A DNA stretch of 36,253 bases from Arenicellales bacterium (GCA_029287915.1 JARFQE010000012.1:1-36253); one strand, 5' to 3'. Numbered from the stretch's first letter, positions 25,057-34,400 are shown. The notes: generated by a model from the sequence alone, not told the origin. Made by a program: numbers and translations.

Positions 25057-25494
25057 TCACTTACCCACAGTGTGCGCCCCTTCGCCTCCGAATCGTGTAG
25101 CGAAAAAGCCGATAATAAAACCAATAATCGCACCTTCGAGCACGAACCAGAACGGTGAACTGAGAGAACCATCAGGTCCGAAAACAGCGTGCATCATTGC
25201 CTGCATGTCATCATAGGCAAAGAACGTCAGGACAAAGTTCATCCACGCACCGAGAACCGTCGATCGAAACCACCAGGGGAAGGGAAGCTTCAAAACAGGG
25301 TGATAGGTGAAAACGCCAAAGACGCCAATGATGGCGCCGACAGTCGTATACCAGAACAGGATACCCCAGCGCAGCAGCCATCCGGCATCAGGCAGGAAAA
25401 ACGGCAATAGTATAAAACCAGTCAGACCAAATACGAAGCCTATTAGCTTGCCAATTGCTATGCGTGTCATTAACGACGGGTTACCGAACATCAT
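25057..25494 (-). CDS. Unknown small inner-membrane protein, about four TM segments
   Basis: This 145-residue protein is strongly hydrophobic. Likely membrane segments are at about residues 14-33 (GKLIGFVFGLTGFILLPFFL), 40-64 (around LLRWGILFWYTTVGAIIGVFG), 78-93 (TVLGAWMNFVLTFFAY) and 116-135 (FVLEGAIIGFIIGFFATRF). Glycines are spread through the helices. I do not recognise the family. The ATG at 25494 is followed at once by a second ATG (25491); either may be used. It follows the sulfotransferase gene on the same strand by about 146 bases, so co-transcription is possible but not required. Confidence 0.7.
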   Translation of the reverse strand: MMFGNPSLMTRIAIGKLIGFVFGLTGFILLPFFLPDAGWLLRWGILFWYTTVGAIIGVFGVFTYHPVLKLPFPWWFRSTVLGAWMNFVLTFFAYDDMQAMMHAVFGPDGSLSSPFWFVLEGAIIGFIIGFFATRFGGEGAHTVGK

Positions 25495-25640
25495 GTTGCC
25501 TACTGTACCATCTAGTTACTGTTATCAAAAAACCTCTATCAGCTGATTAATCTAACAGACAGCATGTTAAAGCCGACTATAGAGAGAAGACCTGCTATCC
25601 GCACTAATTGCAGGTTGCAGGCAATCGAGATAACAAACTC

Positions 25641-26510
25641 TCAACCAGTCTCCAGTTCAAGAAATTTCAGGCATTGCGGTTCCAACATCTCACGCGCCTT
25701 ATCAAGAATCCGTTGTTCCTGTTCTGGTGTCATTATTTCGCGATGTTTACCAACCTTTCCCTGGCGAATAAATTGTCCGGCCTTAAACAATGGCTTATCT
25801 GTGTCTCCCTGGCTGGAGAATTTCTCATCATGGGCTTTCATCCATTGAAACGAACTGTACTCAATAGCTCGCTCTCTCTGCTCAGGTGAAACATCCCAGT
25901 GCAGAAATTCGACAATACGGTCAATATTGGCAGCAAGGTCAGATTTCATGTCCTGGTAACGCAGCCACAGTACCTTCGGGTGATCGTGATAGGGCCACCA
26001 GCTCTTTATGTTGCGATACCATGCGGCAAATTCCAGCCATCGATCAATATGCTCATTAAAAGTCTTCGGCGCAGTCATATTTGCCTGTTGACGGGCTTCA
26101 TCAGTCATATTTTGCAGGTGGTGATAAAAACTGACACAGCAGTCACGTGGATCGCGTGATGTCAGGATAATATTAGCTATTCCAATACCGGGGGTCTGCT
26201 CAGCAGTGCAGTGGGTTTTGAAAACACGGGGATCGGGTATTGCTTCGTAGTAATCCAGCACCTGCTGCAAACTTTTATCCGCGCGCTGTCGTTCTAACCA
26301 CGGTACAACGTCGTCGATTGAAGAGAAAGACTCATCACCACCCGTTCGCAGCTGGTGCAGGATTTGCTGCATCCATGTGGTTCCAGCCTTCGGTGCGGTA
26401 GTGATCAGCACATCACTTTCGCGGGCCTGAAAATTGGCCAGTACATACGGATCATGATGGGGTGAGGATATACCCCATCTGGGGTCCAAATTTTTCGTGT
26501 GTTGACTCAT
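25641..26510 (-). CDS. PAPS-dependent sulfotransferase
   Basis: This 289-residue protein belongs to the Sulfotransfer_1 family, which moves a sulfuryl group from PAPS to an alcohol or amine. The 5'-phosphosulfate-binding loop is visible (VLITTAPKAGTTWMQQI, residues about 34-50), and the 3'-phosphate-binding motif appears as LTSRDPRDCCVSFYHH. The C-terminal part has the family helix FQWMKAHDEKFS and the RQGKVGKH motif close to the usual R-x-G-x-x-G-x-W pattern, though with K-H in place of the final residues. The likely start is ATG 26510 (MSQHTKN); the open frame reaches TTG 26519. The acceptor is unknown. No PAPS synthesis genes lie nearby; the SulP anion transporter is 4 kb away on the other strand. 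Confidence 0.92.
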   Translation of the reverse strand: MSQHTKNLDPRWGISSPHHDPYVLANFQARESDVLITTAPKAGTTWMQQILHQLRTGGDESFSSIDDVVPWLERQRADKSLQQVLDYYEAIPDPRVFKTHCTAEQTPGIGIANIILTSRDPRDCCVSFYHHLQNMTDEARQQANMTAPKTFNEHIDRWLEFAAWYRNIKSWWPYHDHPKVLWLRYQDMKSDLAANIDRIVEFLHWDVSPEQRERAIEYSSFQWMKAHDEKFSSQGDTDKPLFKAGQFIRQGKVGKHREIMTPEQEQRILDKAREMLEPQCLKFLELETG

Positions 26511-26776
26511 TAAATTCAATGCTTTTTTACTAATTTGTGAAGAAATAACTCAATTTGCATTCCTATGATAATGTTATTTCACTTATTTTTGCTATCCATT
26601 AACTTAACCATAAGTAAAACCGTTGGATGTTCGGCGTTCTTTTTAGCACTAACAACAGTCGTCTATGCGATGCGGATGCTCATTATTAGTATTAGCAAGC
26701 ACCACCTGCGGCAGTCGCCATTTGTGTTTTTCCTCAGGGCAGGTATGCACACGGAATAGCCTGTTTTTACCTGCTG

Positions 26777-28153
26777 CTAGGGCCTGCAGACCCAGACGGA
26801 ATGGATATTGACAAACTCGCGTATGCCGAAAATCGACAATTCACGACCATAGCCCGATAGCCGAATACCGCCAAAAGGCATGCGCGGGTCAGATTTGGAC
26901 ATCTCGTTGACAAAGGCTGCTCCAGCCTCTATCTGATTGGCGGCAATGCGCTCACCACGTGTCAAATCCCGGGTCCAGACCGAGCCGCTAAGGCCAAAGT
27001 CCGTTCCATTGGCTACTTCTATGGCCTCGGCCTCATCCTGAACATGGATCAATGTAGCGACGGGTCCGAATAATTCTTCTGACCAGGCCGCCATGCCGGG
27101 CTTTACATCGGCCAGCACAGTTGCCGGGTAAAAGGCGCCATCTCCTTCAGGCACTTCACCACCGATAAGCACACTGGCACCAGCATCTACTGTACGCTGC
27201 ACCTGATCGGCCAGCCCATCACGCAGATCTATACGTGCCTGCGGACCAATATAGACATCGTCCTCAGTCGGGTCACCCATCTTTAGTTCGCTCACCGCAG
27301 CTACAAACTTTTGCTTAAATTCTTCATAGACGGCATCAACAACAATAAAGCGTTTTGCAGCAATGCAGCTCTGTCCGCTGTTCTGGAAACGTCCTACGAT
27401 GCCGACCTCTACGGCCTTATCAATATCTGCATCTTCCAATACGATAAAGGGATCAGAACCCCCCAGTTCCAGTACACATTTCTTCAGGACCTTGCCGGCC
27501 TCGGCGGCAACGGCACGTCCGGCATTGACACTTGAAGTGATGGTTACAGCTGCAACACGCGGATCGTGCAGGACATTTGTCGTCTCCGGTATATCGATCA
27601 GCAGGGAACGAAACAGGTGCTCCGGAAAGCCTGCCTGGCGAAATAATGATTCGATCATCAACGCACAGCCGAATACATTGGGAGCGTGTTTCAACAGGCA
27701 GCCATTGCCTGCCATCAGGCCAGGCGCGGCAAACCGGAATACCTGCCAGAACGGGAAGTTCCAGGGCATAATTGCCAGCACCACACCTAGCGGGTTATAG
27801 GTGATAAAACTATGATGTGCGTCGGTTTCAATGTCTTCAGGGGCAAGAAACTGCTCTGCCTGTTCCGCATAGAAGCGGCAGACCCAGGCACACTTTTCAA
27901 TCTCCGCAATTCCCTGTAATGCAATTTTACCCATCTCATCGGTCATCATTCTGGCATATTGCTGTTTATTGGCGAGTAACAAATCACTGGCCTTCAGCAT
28001 CATCTTTGCGCGCTCCCTGATGGGAATATTGCGCCATTTCTGTTGCGCCTGATAAGTCTGTTGCAGAATGTCCTGCACTGTGTCAGGGGACATTTCCGGG
28101 TACTCGGCAACGAGGTTTCCTGTTGCTGGATTAATGCTTTTGAACATATTCAT
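26777..28153 (-). CDS. NAD(P)-dependent succinate-semialdehyde (aldehyde) dehydrogenase
   Basis: This 458-residue protein is an aldehyde dehydrogenase of the short succinate-semialdehyde dehydrogenase group (about 455 residues, shorter than GabD at about 480). Visible elements are the MPWNFPFWQVFRFAAPGL motif with the catalytic-site asparagine (Asn132), LELGGSDPFIV with the general base Glu229, and the nucleophile Cys263 in NSGQSCIAAKRFI. The C-terminal GPVATLIHV and FGGIRLSGYGREL are family motifs. I start at ATG 28153, preceded by an AGAG-like site; ATG 28147 and the open frame to 28177 are alternatives. Its aldehyde substrate cannot be fixed by sequence. No GABA or other catabolic genes lie next to it. 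Confidence 0.92.
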   Translation of the reverse strand: MNMFKSINPATGNLVAEYPEMSPDTVQDILQQTYQAQQKWRNIPIRERAKMMLKASDLLLANKQQYARMMTDEMGKIALQGIAEIEKCAWVCRFYAEQAEQFLAPEDIETDAHHSFITYNPLGVVLAIMPWNFPFWQVFRFAAPGLMAGNGCLLKHAPNVFGCALMIESLFRQAGFPEHLFRSLLIDIPETTNVLHDPRVAAVTITSSVNAGRAVAAEAGKVLKKCVLELGGSDPFIVLEDADIDKAVEVGIVGRFQNSGQSCIAAKRFIVVDAVYEEFKQKFVAAVSELKMGDPTEDDVYIGPQARIDLRDGLADQVQRTVDAGASVLIGGEVPEGDGAFYPATVLADVKPGMAAWSEELFGPVATLIHVQDEAEAIEVANGTDFGLSGSVWTRDLTRGERIAANQIEAGAAFVNEMSKSDPRMPFGGIRLSGYGRELSIFGIREFVNIHSVWVCRP

Positions 28154-29007
28154 ATCTTCTATCTCTTGTCGGGTCATATCTGTTCGTGTCGGCCGATATG
28201 GATAACAACAGGCTGTCTATATAACGGCACTATGTTTTTTGGATCATGACAATGACTGTTGGTTCAACACTGCCCAGGTTTGCTTCCCACATGAATACTT
28301 CTGAATGTGAATGCATTTTAACGAGCTGTCTTTGCACAATTACCAATCCCACTCGTTAGCATATCGAATGAGCCATACCGTTGTAAGACTCCAAATTAAA
28401 TTATTCTGTAGAGCAGGGCAGATGACAGACCTGTCATTTCCAGAAGATATGATGGGGTTGCAGACTCAATGTTTTCTAATGCTAGGTATTCATTGCTGCT
28501 GAAATAAATCATTTTGAAAGAATTCATCTTCACCGGCTTTCGACGGCACTGTTCGGTGGTTAATGACACGGGCATCTGTAGCCTGAGTTTGCCATTTCCT
28601 ATTGCTGATGACAGATAGACTGCCAGGCTGCTTTATACGATGTCTTTTTTATATTACGTAGAAGAACTTTATGTTCTGCATGTTTACTGCAGTGAACTTG
28701 TGCTGCCGCAAACTTTAATAAAGCAGGGCGGGAGTAGTCAATAAGGCAATGATCAATGGCCCTGTATCGAGGAATAAATGAATAATGAATGATTTAACAT
28801 AATATACATTATACGCACTATTATTAATCGCTGATAAGGTGTCTTCTAATTTACATCAGCCCGTTTAGTCATGTTTTCTCCTCCCGTACTACAGGTTAAA
28901 TTCATCTCATGCAAAACTTCGATTCAGATACATTGGAAGTGAATTTGCATCTACCTGTGTAATAATGTTGCGTAAATAAATTACGAATAAGCGATGAAAA
29001 AAATAAA
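28154..29007. other. 854-base stretch without a supported gene
   Basis: I find no open frame here with both length and a ribosome site. A 63-codon frame at 28311-28502 (plus) lacks one. On the minus strand, a strong site (GGGAGGAG) precedes ATG at 28872, but the frame is only 8 codons long. There is an inverted repeat at 28422-28437 and AT-rich promoter-like sequence near 28790-28830. The stretch may hold decayed genes, regulatory DNA or a small RNA; nothing specific can be claimed. Confidence 0.5.
28422..28437. repeat. Inverted repeat ATGACAG-AC-CTGTCAT
   Basis: Two exact 7-base arms are separated by two bases in the gene-free stretch. The size fits an operator for a dimeric helix-turn-helix regulator. 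No regulator gene lies adjacent, so the role is open. Confidence 0.4.
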
Positions 29008-30156
29008 GTGATAGAAGAAGAAATCGATAAACTACTCGCTGAAGAATTCCCGGTACGGAAGAACCTTATCTATCTCAACCATGCAGCGGTAGCACCATTG
29101 CCTTTACGCTCTGGCGAAGCTGTCAAGGCATTCGTTGATGAATACGTGCATTTCGGGACAAAAAACTACCAGCACTGGTCACAACATGCCGATCAGCTCC
29201 ATGCTGACCTCGCTCAGTTTATCAATGCCTCTGCTGACGAGATTGCCCTGCTGAAAAACACCTCGGAAGGCATTTCCATAGTCGCCATGGGCTTCCCGTG
29301 GCAACCTGGTGACACCGTGCTGAGCAGCGACGAGGAATTCCCGTCTAACCGTATACCGTGGCAGGCACTGGCCGACCGTGGTGTTCAATTCAAGGAAGTT
29401 ACCCTCAGGCAGGCAGGAAAAAGCCCCGAGCAGGCCTTGATCGATGAAATGGATGATTCTACTCGCTTGCTGGCAATTAGTGCTGTGCAGTACGCCAGCG
29501 GCCTTCGTCTGGACCTCGAAATTCTTGGAAAGGCCTGTCGGGAACGAGATATTGGCTTCTGTGTCGATGCTATCCAGATGCTGGGTGTCGCTCCGGTAGA
29601 TGTTGAAAAGGCAAATATCGATTTCATGATGGCAGATAGCCATAAATGGCTTCTGGGCCCAGAAGGAATAGCGCTTTTTTACTGCCGAAAAAAATGGCTG
29701 CGCATGATAAAGTTATTTCAATATGGCTGGCATATGGTTGAAAATTATGGGGATTTTCATGATAAAGACTGGCAGCCTGCAGCGAGTGCGCGACGATTTG
29801 AAAGTGGAACTCCTAATATTTTGGGAATACAGGCCTTTGCTGCCTCGTTATCCCTGATCAATGATATCGGGATTGAGACCATCGAAGATCGAGTCCTTCA
29901 CCACACTAATCTGATGCACGAATATATCGCTAAAAGTAACAATCTTGAAGCAATTTACAGTGATTCTGCTTCTAAAATGTCAGGAATAGTCACTTTTAGA
30001 CACAATAATTGTGATTTATCCGCCCTCTTCCTGCATTTACGTAAGCAGAATATCATGTGCGCCGAACGAGGCGGTGGTATACGGTTTTCACCGCATATCT
30101 ATAACACGGATGAAGAAATTATCAGTGCACTGGAGACAGCGAACCAGTTTATGTAA
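29008..30156 (+). CDS. PLP-dependent class V aminotransferase (cysteine desulfurase-like)
   Basis: The 382-residue product is a fold-type I PLP enzyme of aminotransferase class V. The PLP-binding lysine is Lys213 in ADSHKWLLGPEG, and the ring-nitrogen aspartate is Asp187 in CVDAIQMLG. The start IYLNHAAVAPLP is the substrate-binding motif common to this group. It differs from IscS and SufS. The SHKW motif and the RFESGTPNILGIQAF region place it with the isopenicillin-epimerase/selenocysteine-lyase-like branch. No cysteine that would carry the persulfide is obvious at the usual loop. The start is odd: GTG at 29008 has no ribosome site, and an ATG at 28994 is out of frame by one base across a run of seven A. 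No sulfur-carrier gene is adjacent. The substrate is unknown. Confidence 0.85.
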   Translation: MIEEEIDKLLAEEFPVRKNLIYLNHAAVAPLPLRSGEAVKAFVDEYVHFGTKNYQHWSQHADQLHADLAQFINASADEIALLKNTSEGISIVAMGFPWQPGDTVLSSDEEFPSNRIPWQALADRGVQFKEVTLRQAGKSPEQALIDEMDDSTRLLAISAVQYASGLRLDLEILGKACRERDIGFCVDAIQMLGVAPVDVEKANIDFMMADSHKWLLGPEGIALFYCRKKWLRMIKLFQYGWHMVENYGDFHDKDWQPAASARRFESGTPNILGIQAFAASLSLINDIGIETIEDRVLHHTNLMHEYIAKSNNLEAIYSDSASKMSGIVTFRHNNCDLSALFLHLRKQNIMCAERGGGIRFSPHIYNTDEEIISALETANQFM

Positions 30157-30239
30157 TCCAATAAGAAGACATATATTCTGTACAGGTTTCCACAGTTAGT
30201 ACCTGATCGGGTCCATAAATATCGATGAGAATCATATCT

Positions 30240-30459
30240 ATGAAAATTTCATCATCCATGCTATAGCACTGGTTGCACTGTTCACGGTTTGTATACCCGA
30301 CGTATCTGCCAATCCCCACTCGCTTATAAAGGCAGAAGACTTTATATTTTCTACTGCCAGTTATGCCACGGCCGCTATGGCAAGGAATCCTTTCCCAGAA
30401 TGCTATCGAAGCACTGGTCAGTGATATCAGGCTGCTATCAAATTAAGAGATCGGATTGA
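30240..30459 (+). pseudogene. Remnant of a c-type cytochrome gene with frameshifts
   Basis: An ATG at 30240 opens MKIS and soon stops. A second frame then reads like the core of a signal peptide and its cleavage site (IALVALFTVCIPDVSA, then NPHSLIKAEDFIF). A third frame contains a CXXCH haem-binding motif, Cys-Gln-Leu-Cys-His (30355-30369), followed by GRYGKESFP, as in the CHGxxG signature of class I cytochromes. A last shift gives QNAIEALVSDIRLLSN and a stop (30444-30446). The pieces occur in the right order, which makes chance unlikely. It is too short for a functional protein, so I call it a decayed gene. Confidence 0.6.
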
Positions 30460-30480
30460 TCATCAATTACCTTATATTAG

Positions 30481-30509
30481 TTAAGTATATTATTAATTAC
30501 TGATATAAT
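30481..30509 (+). promoter_or_regulatory. Candidate promoter of the SulP gene
   Basis: TATAAT (30504-30509) lies 17 bases after TTAAGT (30481-30486), 35 bases ahead of the SulP start codon. The -10 box is perfect and the -35 poor. Confidence 0.5.
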
Positions 30510-30544
30510 GCCCTGCTTTTGCTGACGCTAGAGCGAGGTAACCA

Positions 30545-32101
30545 ATGTTCCAACTGACCTGTCCCGGTAAAACATGCATCAGGAATGATGTGCTCTCAGG
30601 TCTGACGGTTGCCCTTGCCCTGGTGCCCGAAGCCGTTGCCTTCGCATTTGTAGCCGGTGTTGAACCATTAGTTGGCCTTTATGCAGCATTCATGATGGGC
30701 ATGATTACGGCTGTTATCGGCGGCAGGCCGGGTATGATTTCCGGTGCGACAGGCGCTATGGCAGTGGTCATGGTCGCACTGGTAGCGGAACACGGCATTG
30801 AATACCTGTTCGCTTCAGTATTACTGGCAGGTCTGATCCAGATAACAGCGGGCATTCTTCGCCTCGGAAAGTTTATCCGCATGGTGCCCTATCCCGTGAT
30901 GCTGGGATTTGTAAATGGCCTGGCCATTGTTATTTTCCTGGCGCAGCTAAAGCAGTTCCAGGTTGCCGATGATTCGGGCATGATGGTATGGGTTTCAGGC
31001 GCACCTTTATGGACTATGCTTGGTCTCGTTGTCCTGACCATGGCAATCATTCATTTCCTGCCAAAACTTACCACCGCAATACCTGCATCACTGGTCGCTA
31101 TCGTCAGCGTCACACTACTCGTTATCGTGTTTGGCCTTGATGCACGTTCAGTACAGGATGTATTACGCGATCTATCCGGTGACCCGGCAGCAACAATTGC
31201 AGGCGGGTTACCTTCTTTCCATCTCCCTATGGTCCCGTTTAGCCTGGAGACACTGCAGATCATTTTGCCCTACTCTTTCATTCTTGCCGGTGTCGGCCTG
31301 ATTGAATCGCTTCTGACCATGAGCCTGATCGACGAGCTGACAGAGACTCGTGGACGAGGTAATAAAGAATGCATAGGTCAGGGTGTTGGGAATACGGTCA
31401 ACGGCCTGTTTGGCGGTATGGGCGGCTGCGCAATGATTGGCCAGAGCCTGATCAACATCAATTCTGGTGGACGGGGCCGACTGTCAGGCATATCTGCCGC
31501 GCTCTTCCTGCTGGGTTTCATTTTATTTGCATCAGGATTGATTGAAATGATTCCGATAGCTGCTCTGGTTGGTGTGATGTTCATTGTTGTACTGGGAACA
31601 TTCGAATGGGCCAGTTTTAGACTGCTTGGGCGAATCCCTGTCGCTGACACCTTTGTCGGTATCCTGGTTGCAGTCATCACTGTGCTGACCGACCTGGCAA
31701 TTGCCGTCATTGTGGGTGTCATAGTTTCCGCGCTGGTGTTCGCATGGAAACATGCCAAGCATATACATGCGGACACTCATATCGACAAGTACGGAATCAA
31801 GTATTACCAACTGAGCGGGCCGCTGTTTTTCGGGTCTGTGCAAACATTTGCCGACCTGTTTGATCCCAAAAATGACCCACATGAGGTGATTGTTGATTTT
31901 GCCGATGCCCGTGTTTATGACCATTCGGGCCTGGAAGCCATCGACAGCCTCGCGGAACGTTACCTTCGTACACAGAAAACCCTTCATATACGTCACCTGA
32001 ACCAGGAATGCCAGAATCTGCTGGTGAAAGCCGGTGATCTCGTCGAGGTCAACATGATGGAAGACCCGGTCTACCGCGTGGCAGATGACCGCGTAGCCTG
32101 A
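30545..32101 (+). CDS. SulP family inorganic anion transporter with STAS domain
   Basis: This 518-residue protein is a SulP/SLC26 transporter in the inner membrane. The N-terminal two thirds carry many hydrophobic helices, and the signature near the start ([25 protein letters not shown]) is typical of the group. [32 protein letters not shown] follows the normal order of SulP helices 2-3. The soluble C-terminal STAS domain (about residues 415-510) contains [22 protein letters not shown], the usual core. Likely substrates are sulfate, bicarbonate or another anion; the sequence does not decide. GAGG lies about 8 bases before the ATG. No carbonic anhydrase or sulfate-assimilation gene is next to it, but a sulfotransferase is encoded 4 kb upstream. 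Confidence 0.93.
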   Translation: MFQLTCPGKTCIRNDVLSGLTVALALVPEAVAFAFVAGVEPLVGLYAAFMMGMITAVIGGRPGMISGATGAMAVVMVALVAEHGIEYLFASVLLAGLIQITAGILRLGKFIRMVPYPVMLGFVNGLAIVIFLAQLKQFQVADDSGMMVWVSGAPLWTMLGLVVLTMAIIHFLPKLTTAIPASLVAIVSVTLLVIVFGLDARSVQDVLRDLSGDPAATIAGGLPSFHLPMVPFSLETLQIILPYSFILAGVGLIESLLTMSLIDELTETRGRGNKECIGQGVGNTVNGLFGGMGGCAMIGQSLININSGGRGRLSGISAALFLLGFILFASGLIEMIPIAALVGVMFIVVLGTFEWASFRLLGRIPVADTFVGILVAVITVLTDLAIAVIVGVIVSALVFAWKHAKHIHADTHIDKYGIKYYQLSGPLFFGSVQTFADLFDPKNDPHEVIVDFADARVYDHSGLEAIDSLAERYLRTQKTLHIRHLNQECQNLLVKAGDLVEVNMMEDPVYRVADDRVA

Positions 32102-32171
32102 AATCCCTGTGGAATCGAACCCATTCAGGATTCAAGGAAATACTGCCAGTATGTGATTTGTGGTATATAAA

Positions 32172-32193
32172 GGTACTATATAAAAATAGTGCC
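32172..32193 (+). repeat. Hairpin ahead of the small acidic protein gene
   Basis: GGTACTAT (32172-32179) pairs with ATAGTGCC (32186-32193) with one G-U pair and a 6-base loop. It lies about 30 bases before the next start codon, after the SulP gene. It could be part of an mRNA leader or a weak terminator. Confidence 0.3.
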
Positions 32194-32221
32194 ACAACAA
32201 TGATAATCAGGAATATATACC

Positions 32222-32413
32222 ATGCCACATGATGACAAACCTCTAGGCCGTTCAGACCTTCACGGACCTGCCCGTGACTTTGCCGACTTCTGTGATGCAG
32301 AATTCGAACGCCGTAGAAACTCTGATGAACCCTTCGACGAAGATGCTTACCTGGAGGCCATGAATATCGTACTGCGTAAGCTGAGTGACCGAACGGAGCA
32401 GGACATAGCATGA
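32222..32413 (+). CDS. Small acidic protein coupled to the Rad50-like ATPase gene
   Basis: I do not recognise this 63-residue acidic, non-membrane protein. It reads as a helical, soluble product with clusters of Asp and Glu (DEPFDEDAYLEAMN). The AGGA site at 32209-32212 precedes the ATG by nine bases. The stop overlaps the ATG of the ATPase gene by four bases (ATGA), a strong sign of translation coupling and shared function. In related SbcC/YhaN-like operons an upstream gene often encodes a metallophosphoesterase; here that gene is missing and this small protein takes its place. It may be an accessory or regulatory partner, but this is inference. Confidence 0.75.
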   Translation: MPHDDKPLGRSDLHGPARDFADFCDAEFERRRNSDEPFDEDAYLEAMNIVLRKLSDRTEQDIA

Positions 32414-34383
32414 TTATCACACATATATCTGCAGAAAACGTTCTTAAGTACAAGCAGCTACAACTCGATAATATTCCTCGTGCAGGCTTGATCACCATTA
32501 GCGGACAGAATGAGTCTGGAAAAAGTACCATAGGTGAAACGGTCTGTTTTGCACTTTTTGGACGGACATTTTCTCTCGCTAAAGATGAAATACGCCGGGT
32601 TATTCGCTGGGGTGAGGAACGTTGCAGTGTTCGTCTTGGCTTCTCTGTCTCAGGTCTGGATTATGAAATTGCCCGCTTCCTTGATAATGAAGGCAATCAC
32701 GGTGCGCGCCTCTACCTGGCTGGTGAAGAAGAAACACCCGTTGCAAAAGGCCTCAGTGCGGTCAACGAGGCACTTTATGATCTGCTGGGATACCAGTTTG
32801 ATGAGTTCGTCGAATCGTTCTATCTTGCGCAGAGAGAAATCACAACGCCCCACCCTCACAGTCATGCTATCAAAACCATGGCCGGTATAGCTGCACTGGA
32901 AAGTGTCGCAGATGAACTGGAGTTTGAAGTCAAGTATGAAAAAAGCAGGATGCCCGCGCTTGCTGAACAAATTGAAAATGTTGAGGAAGATCTACAAGCG
33001 CTGGAAATTGATCCTGACAGGCTTAAAGAACTTGAGTCACAGCATGAAATTATCAGGCAGGCGGGTGAAACACTGCAACAATGTGATGAAGGTCTGGCTA
33101 ATGCAGCGAGTGACTATGCGTTAGCCAGCAGCCAGATTCGCTCAGCTTCTACAATGAAAATCATCTCCGGCTTGCTGGCAATAGTTTCACTGCTTGCAGC
33201 GCTGGCAACAGGTGTTTCATGGTTTCTATTTAATAAACTGCCGGACTCAACATATACCCAGCAACTGTCTGCCATAGTAGAACAATATCTCCCCGGCTGG
33301 AGTGAGCAGTCAGCACTTTATCTTTCGAAGTTAGCACCTGCCACCGGTGTCTTATCCATTATATTTCTGCTGTTCTGGCTATTGTCGCACACCATGAAAA
33401 AGAAGATCTCTGCTCTACGTGACAATGGTGAAGCACTGGCGCAGCAGCTGCTGATTACTCAGCAACCAGTACCAGGCCTGGGTGATGAAATTACAACCGT
33501 ATCATCTGATGAAACTGATGATACGAATGAAACTGATGAAACTTCTGAAACTTTTGAAACTGATGAAACTGATGTAACTAAATCTGCAGTATTACAAGCC
33601 GAGCCTGAATCTATTGTTCCAGGCGATGAATCACCTGTTGGCAATACCAGCGCCATGGAACTTATTTCATCTGATCTATCAGCAATCCGTCGCTGCAAGC
33701 TTGATATGGATCGCACAAATAAACTGGTCGAAGAAAGACAAGTTCTTATTGAGGATAAAAAAATAACTCAACAGGATTCACAGGGATCTATTGAATTTTT
33801 AATAAGTCAGGAACAAAACAGGCGTGATAAAGCAGAATCATTAGACAATATGCTTGGTGACCTGCAGGAGAAAATGGATGAGCATCAGCACCGGATCCGG
33901 GTGCGGGAAATGGCAGACGAGCTGATCGACACTGCCAGTCAACATTTCTCACAACGTTTTAACAAAGACCTGCGCGAACTGGCCAGTGGCACACTACCCC
34001 TGTTCACCGAGGGCCGCTATGAGCACCTGCATATCGATAATGATCTCAACGTAAGCGCATTCTCAAGCCTCAAGCGTGATTATATGGACCTGGATGAAAT
34101 TTCCAGCGGCACTCAGCGCCAGATCATGCTGGCAGTACGCCTGGCTTTGTCACAGGAACTGGTTAACACTACCGGTGGCGGTAAACAGTTTATCTTCCTT
34201 GATGAACCCTTCGCCTTTTTTGATGATGCACGGACTCGCAATGCCATGGCCATTCTTCCTGAACTCAGTGAGGAAATCCGGCAGGTATGGGTGATTGCGC
34301 AGTCGTTCCCGGAAGATACTAAACATGATCTCAATATCGTTTGTTCCAGGGAGTATGAAAGTTTGCCGCCAGAAGAAAGTTGA
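32410..34383 (+). CDS. Rad50/SbcC-like ATPase with two central membrane segments (YhaN-like)
   Basis: This 657-residue protein has SMC/Rad50-type split ATPase ends. Walker A is GQNESGKST (Lys38); a C-terminal signature-like motif is SSGTQRQIMLAVRLAL (residues 565-580), and Walker B is FIFLDEPFAFFDD (Asp598, Glu599). Charged, heptad-like regions lie at about 155-245 and 420-500. In between are two hydrophobic stretches that look like membrane helices (about 250-274 and 308-331), so the protein is probably anchored with its ATPase in the cytoplasm. Residues 367-390 are a low-complexity segment with a repeated three-residue unit. The combination resembles YhaN-like ATPases. No SbcD-like nuclease is adjacent. 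The start overlaps the small acidic gene by four bases. Function in DNA or membrane processes is open. Confidence 0.85.
   Translation: MIITHISAENVLKYKQLQLDNIPRAGLITISGQNESGKSTIGETVCFALFGRTFSLAKDEIRRVIRWGEERCSVRLGFSVSGLDYEIARFLDNEGNHGARLYLAGEEETPVAKGLSAVNEALYDLLGYQFDEFVESFYLAQREITTPHPHSHAIKTMAGIAALESVADELEFEVKYEKSRMPALAEQIENVEEDLQALEIDPDRLKELESQHEIIRQAGETLQQCDEGLANAASDYALASSQIRSASTMKIISGLLAIVSLLAALATGVSWFLFNKLPDSTYTQQLSAIVEQYLPGWSEQSALYLSKLAPATGVLSIIFLLFWLLSHTMKKKISALRDNGEALAQQLLITQQPVPGLGDEITTVSSDETDDTNETDETSETFETDETDVTKSAVLQAEPESIVPGDESPVGNTSAMELISSDLSAIRRCKLDMDRTNKLVEERQVLIEDKKITQQDSQGSIEFLISQEQNRRDKAESLDNMLGDLQEKMDEHQHRIRVREMADELIDTASQHFSQRFNKDLRELASGTLPLFTEGRYEHLHIDNDLNVSAFSSLKRDYMDLDEISSGTQRQIMLAVRLALSQELVNTTGGGKQFIFLDEPFAFFDDARTRNAMAILPELSEEIRQVWVIAQSFPEDTKHDLNIVCSREYESLPPEES
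33508..33579 (+). repeat. Eight tandem 9-bp units inside the Rad50-like ATPase gene
   Basis: The units are 9 bases long and mostly of the form N-N-T-GAA-ACT; two (second and eighth) differ more. They encode DET, DDT, NET, DET, SET, FET, DET and DVT. The total is 72 bases and in frame, so slippage would change protein length by three residues at a time without breaking the frame. It lies in the cytoplasmic linker after the second membrane segment. Confidence 0.9.
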
Positions 34384-34400
34384 TATTGAAACAATAAAAA

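Noticed and set aside
26565-26759. 64-codon hydrophobic frame between the sulfotransferase and aldehyde dehydrogenase genes
   Set aside because: It could be a small membrane protein, but there is no ribosome site and the AT-rich DNA gives hydrophobic codons by chance.
28311-28502. 63-codon frame in the long gene-free stretch
   Set aside because: No ribosome site and no recognisable motif.
33508-33579. CRISPR-like tandem repeat
   Set aside because: The units are 9 bases with no spacers and sit in frame in a coding gene, so this is a simple coding repeat.
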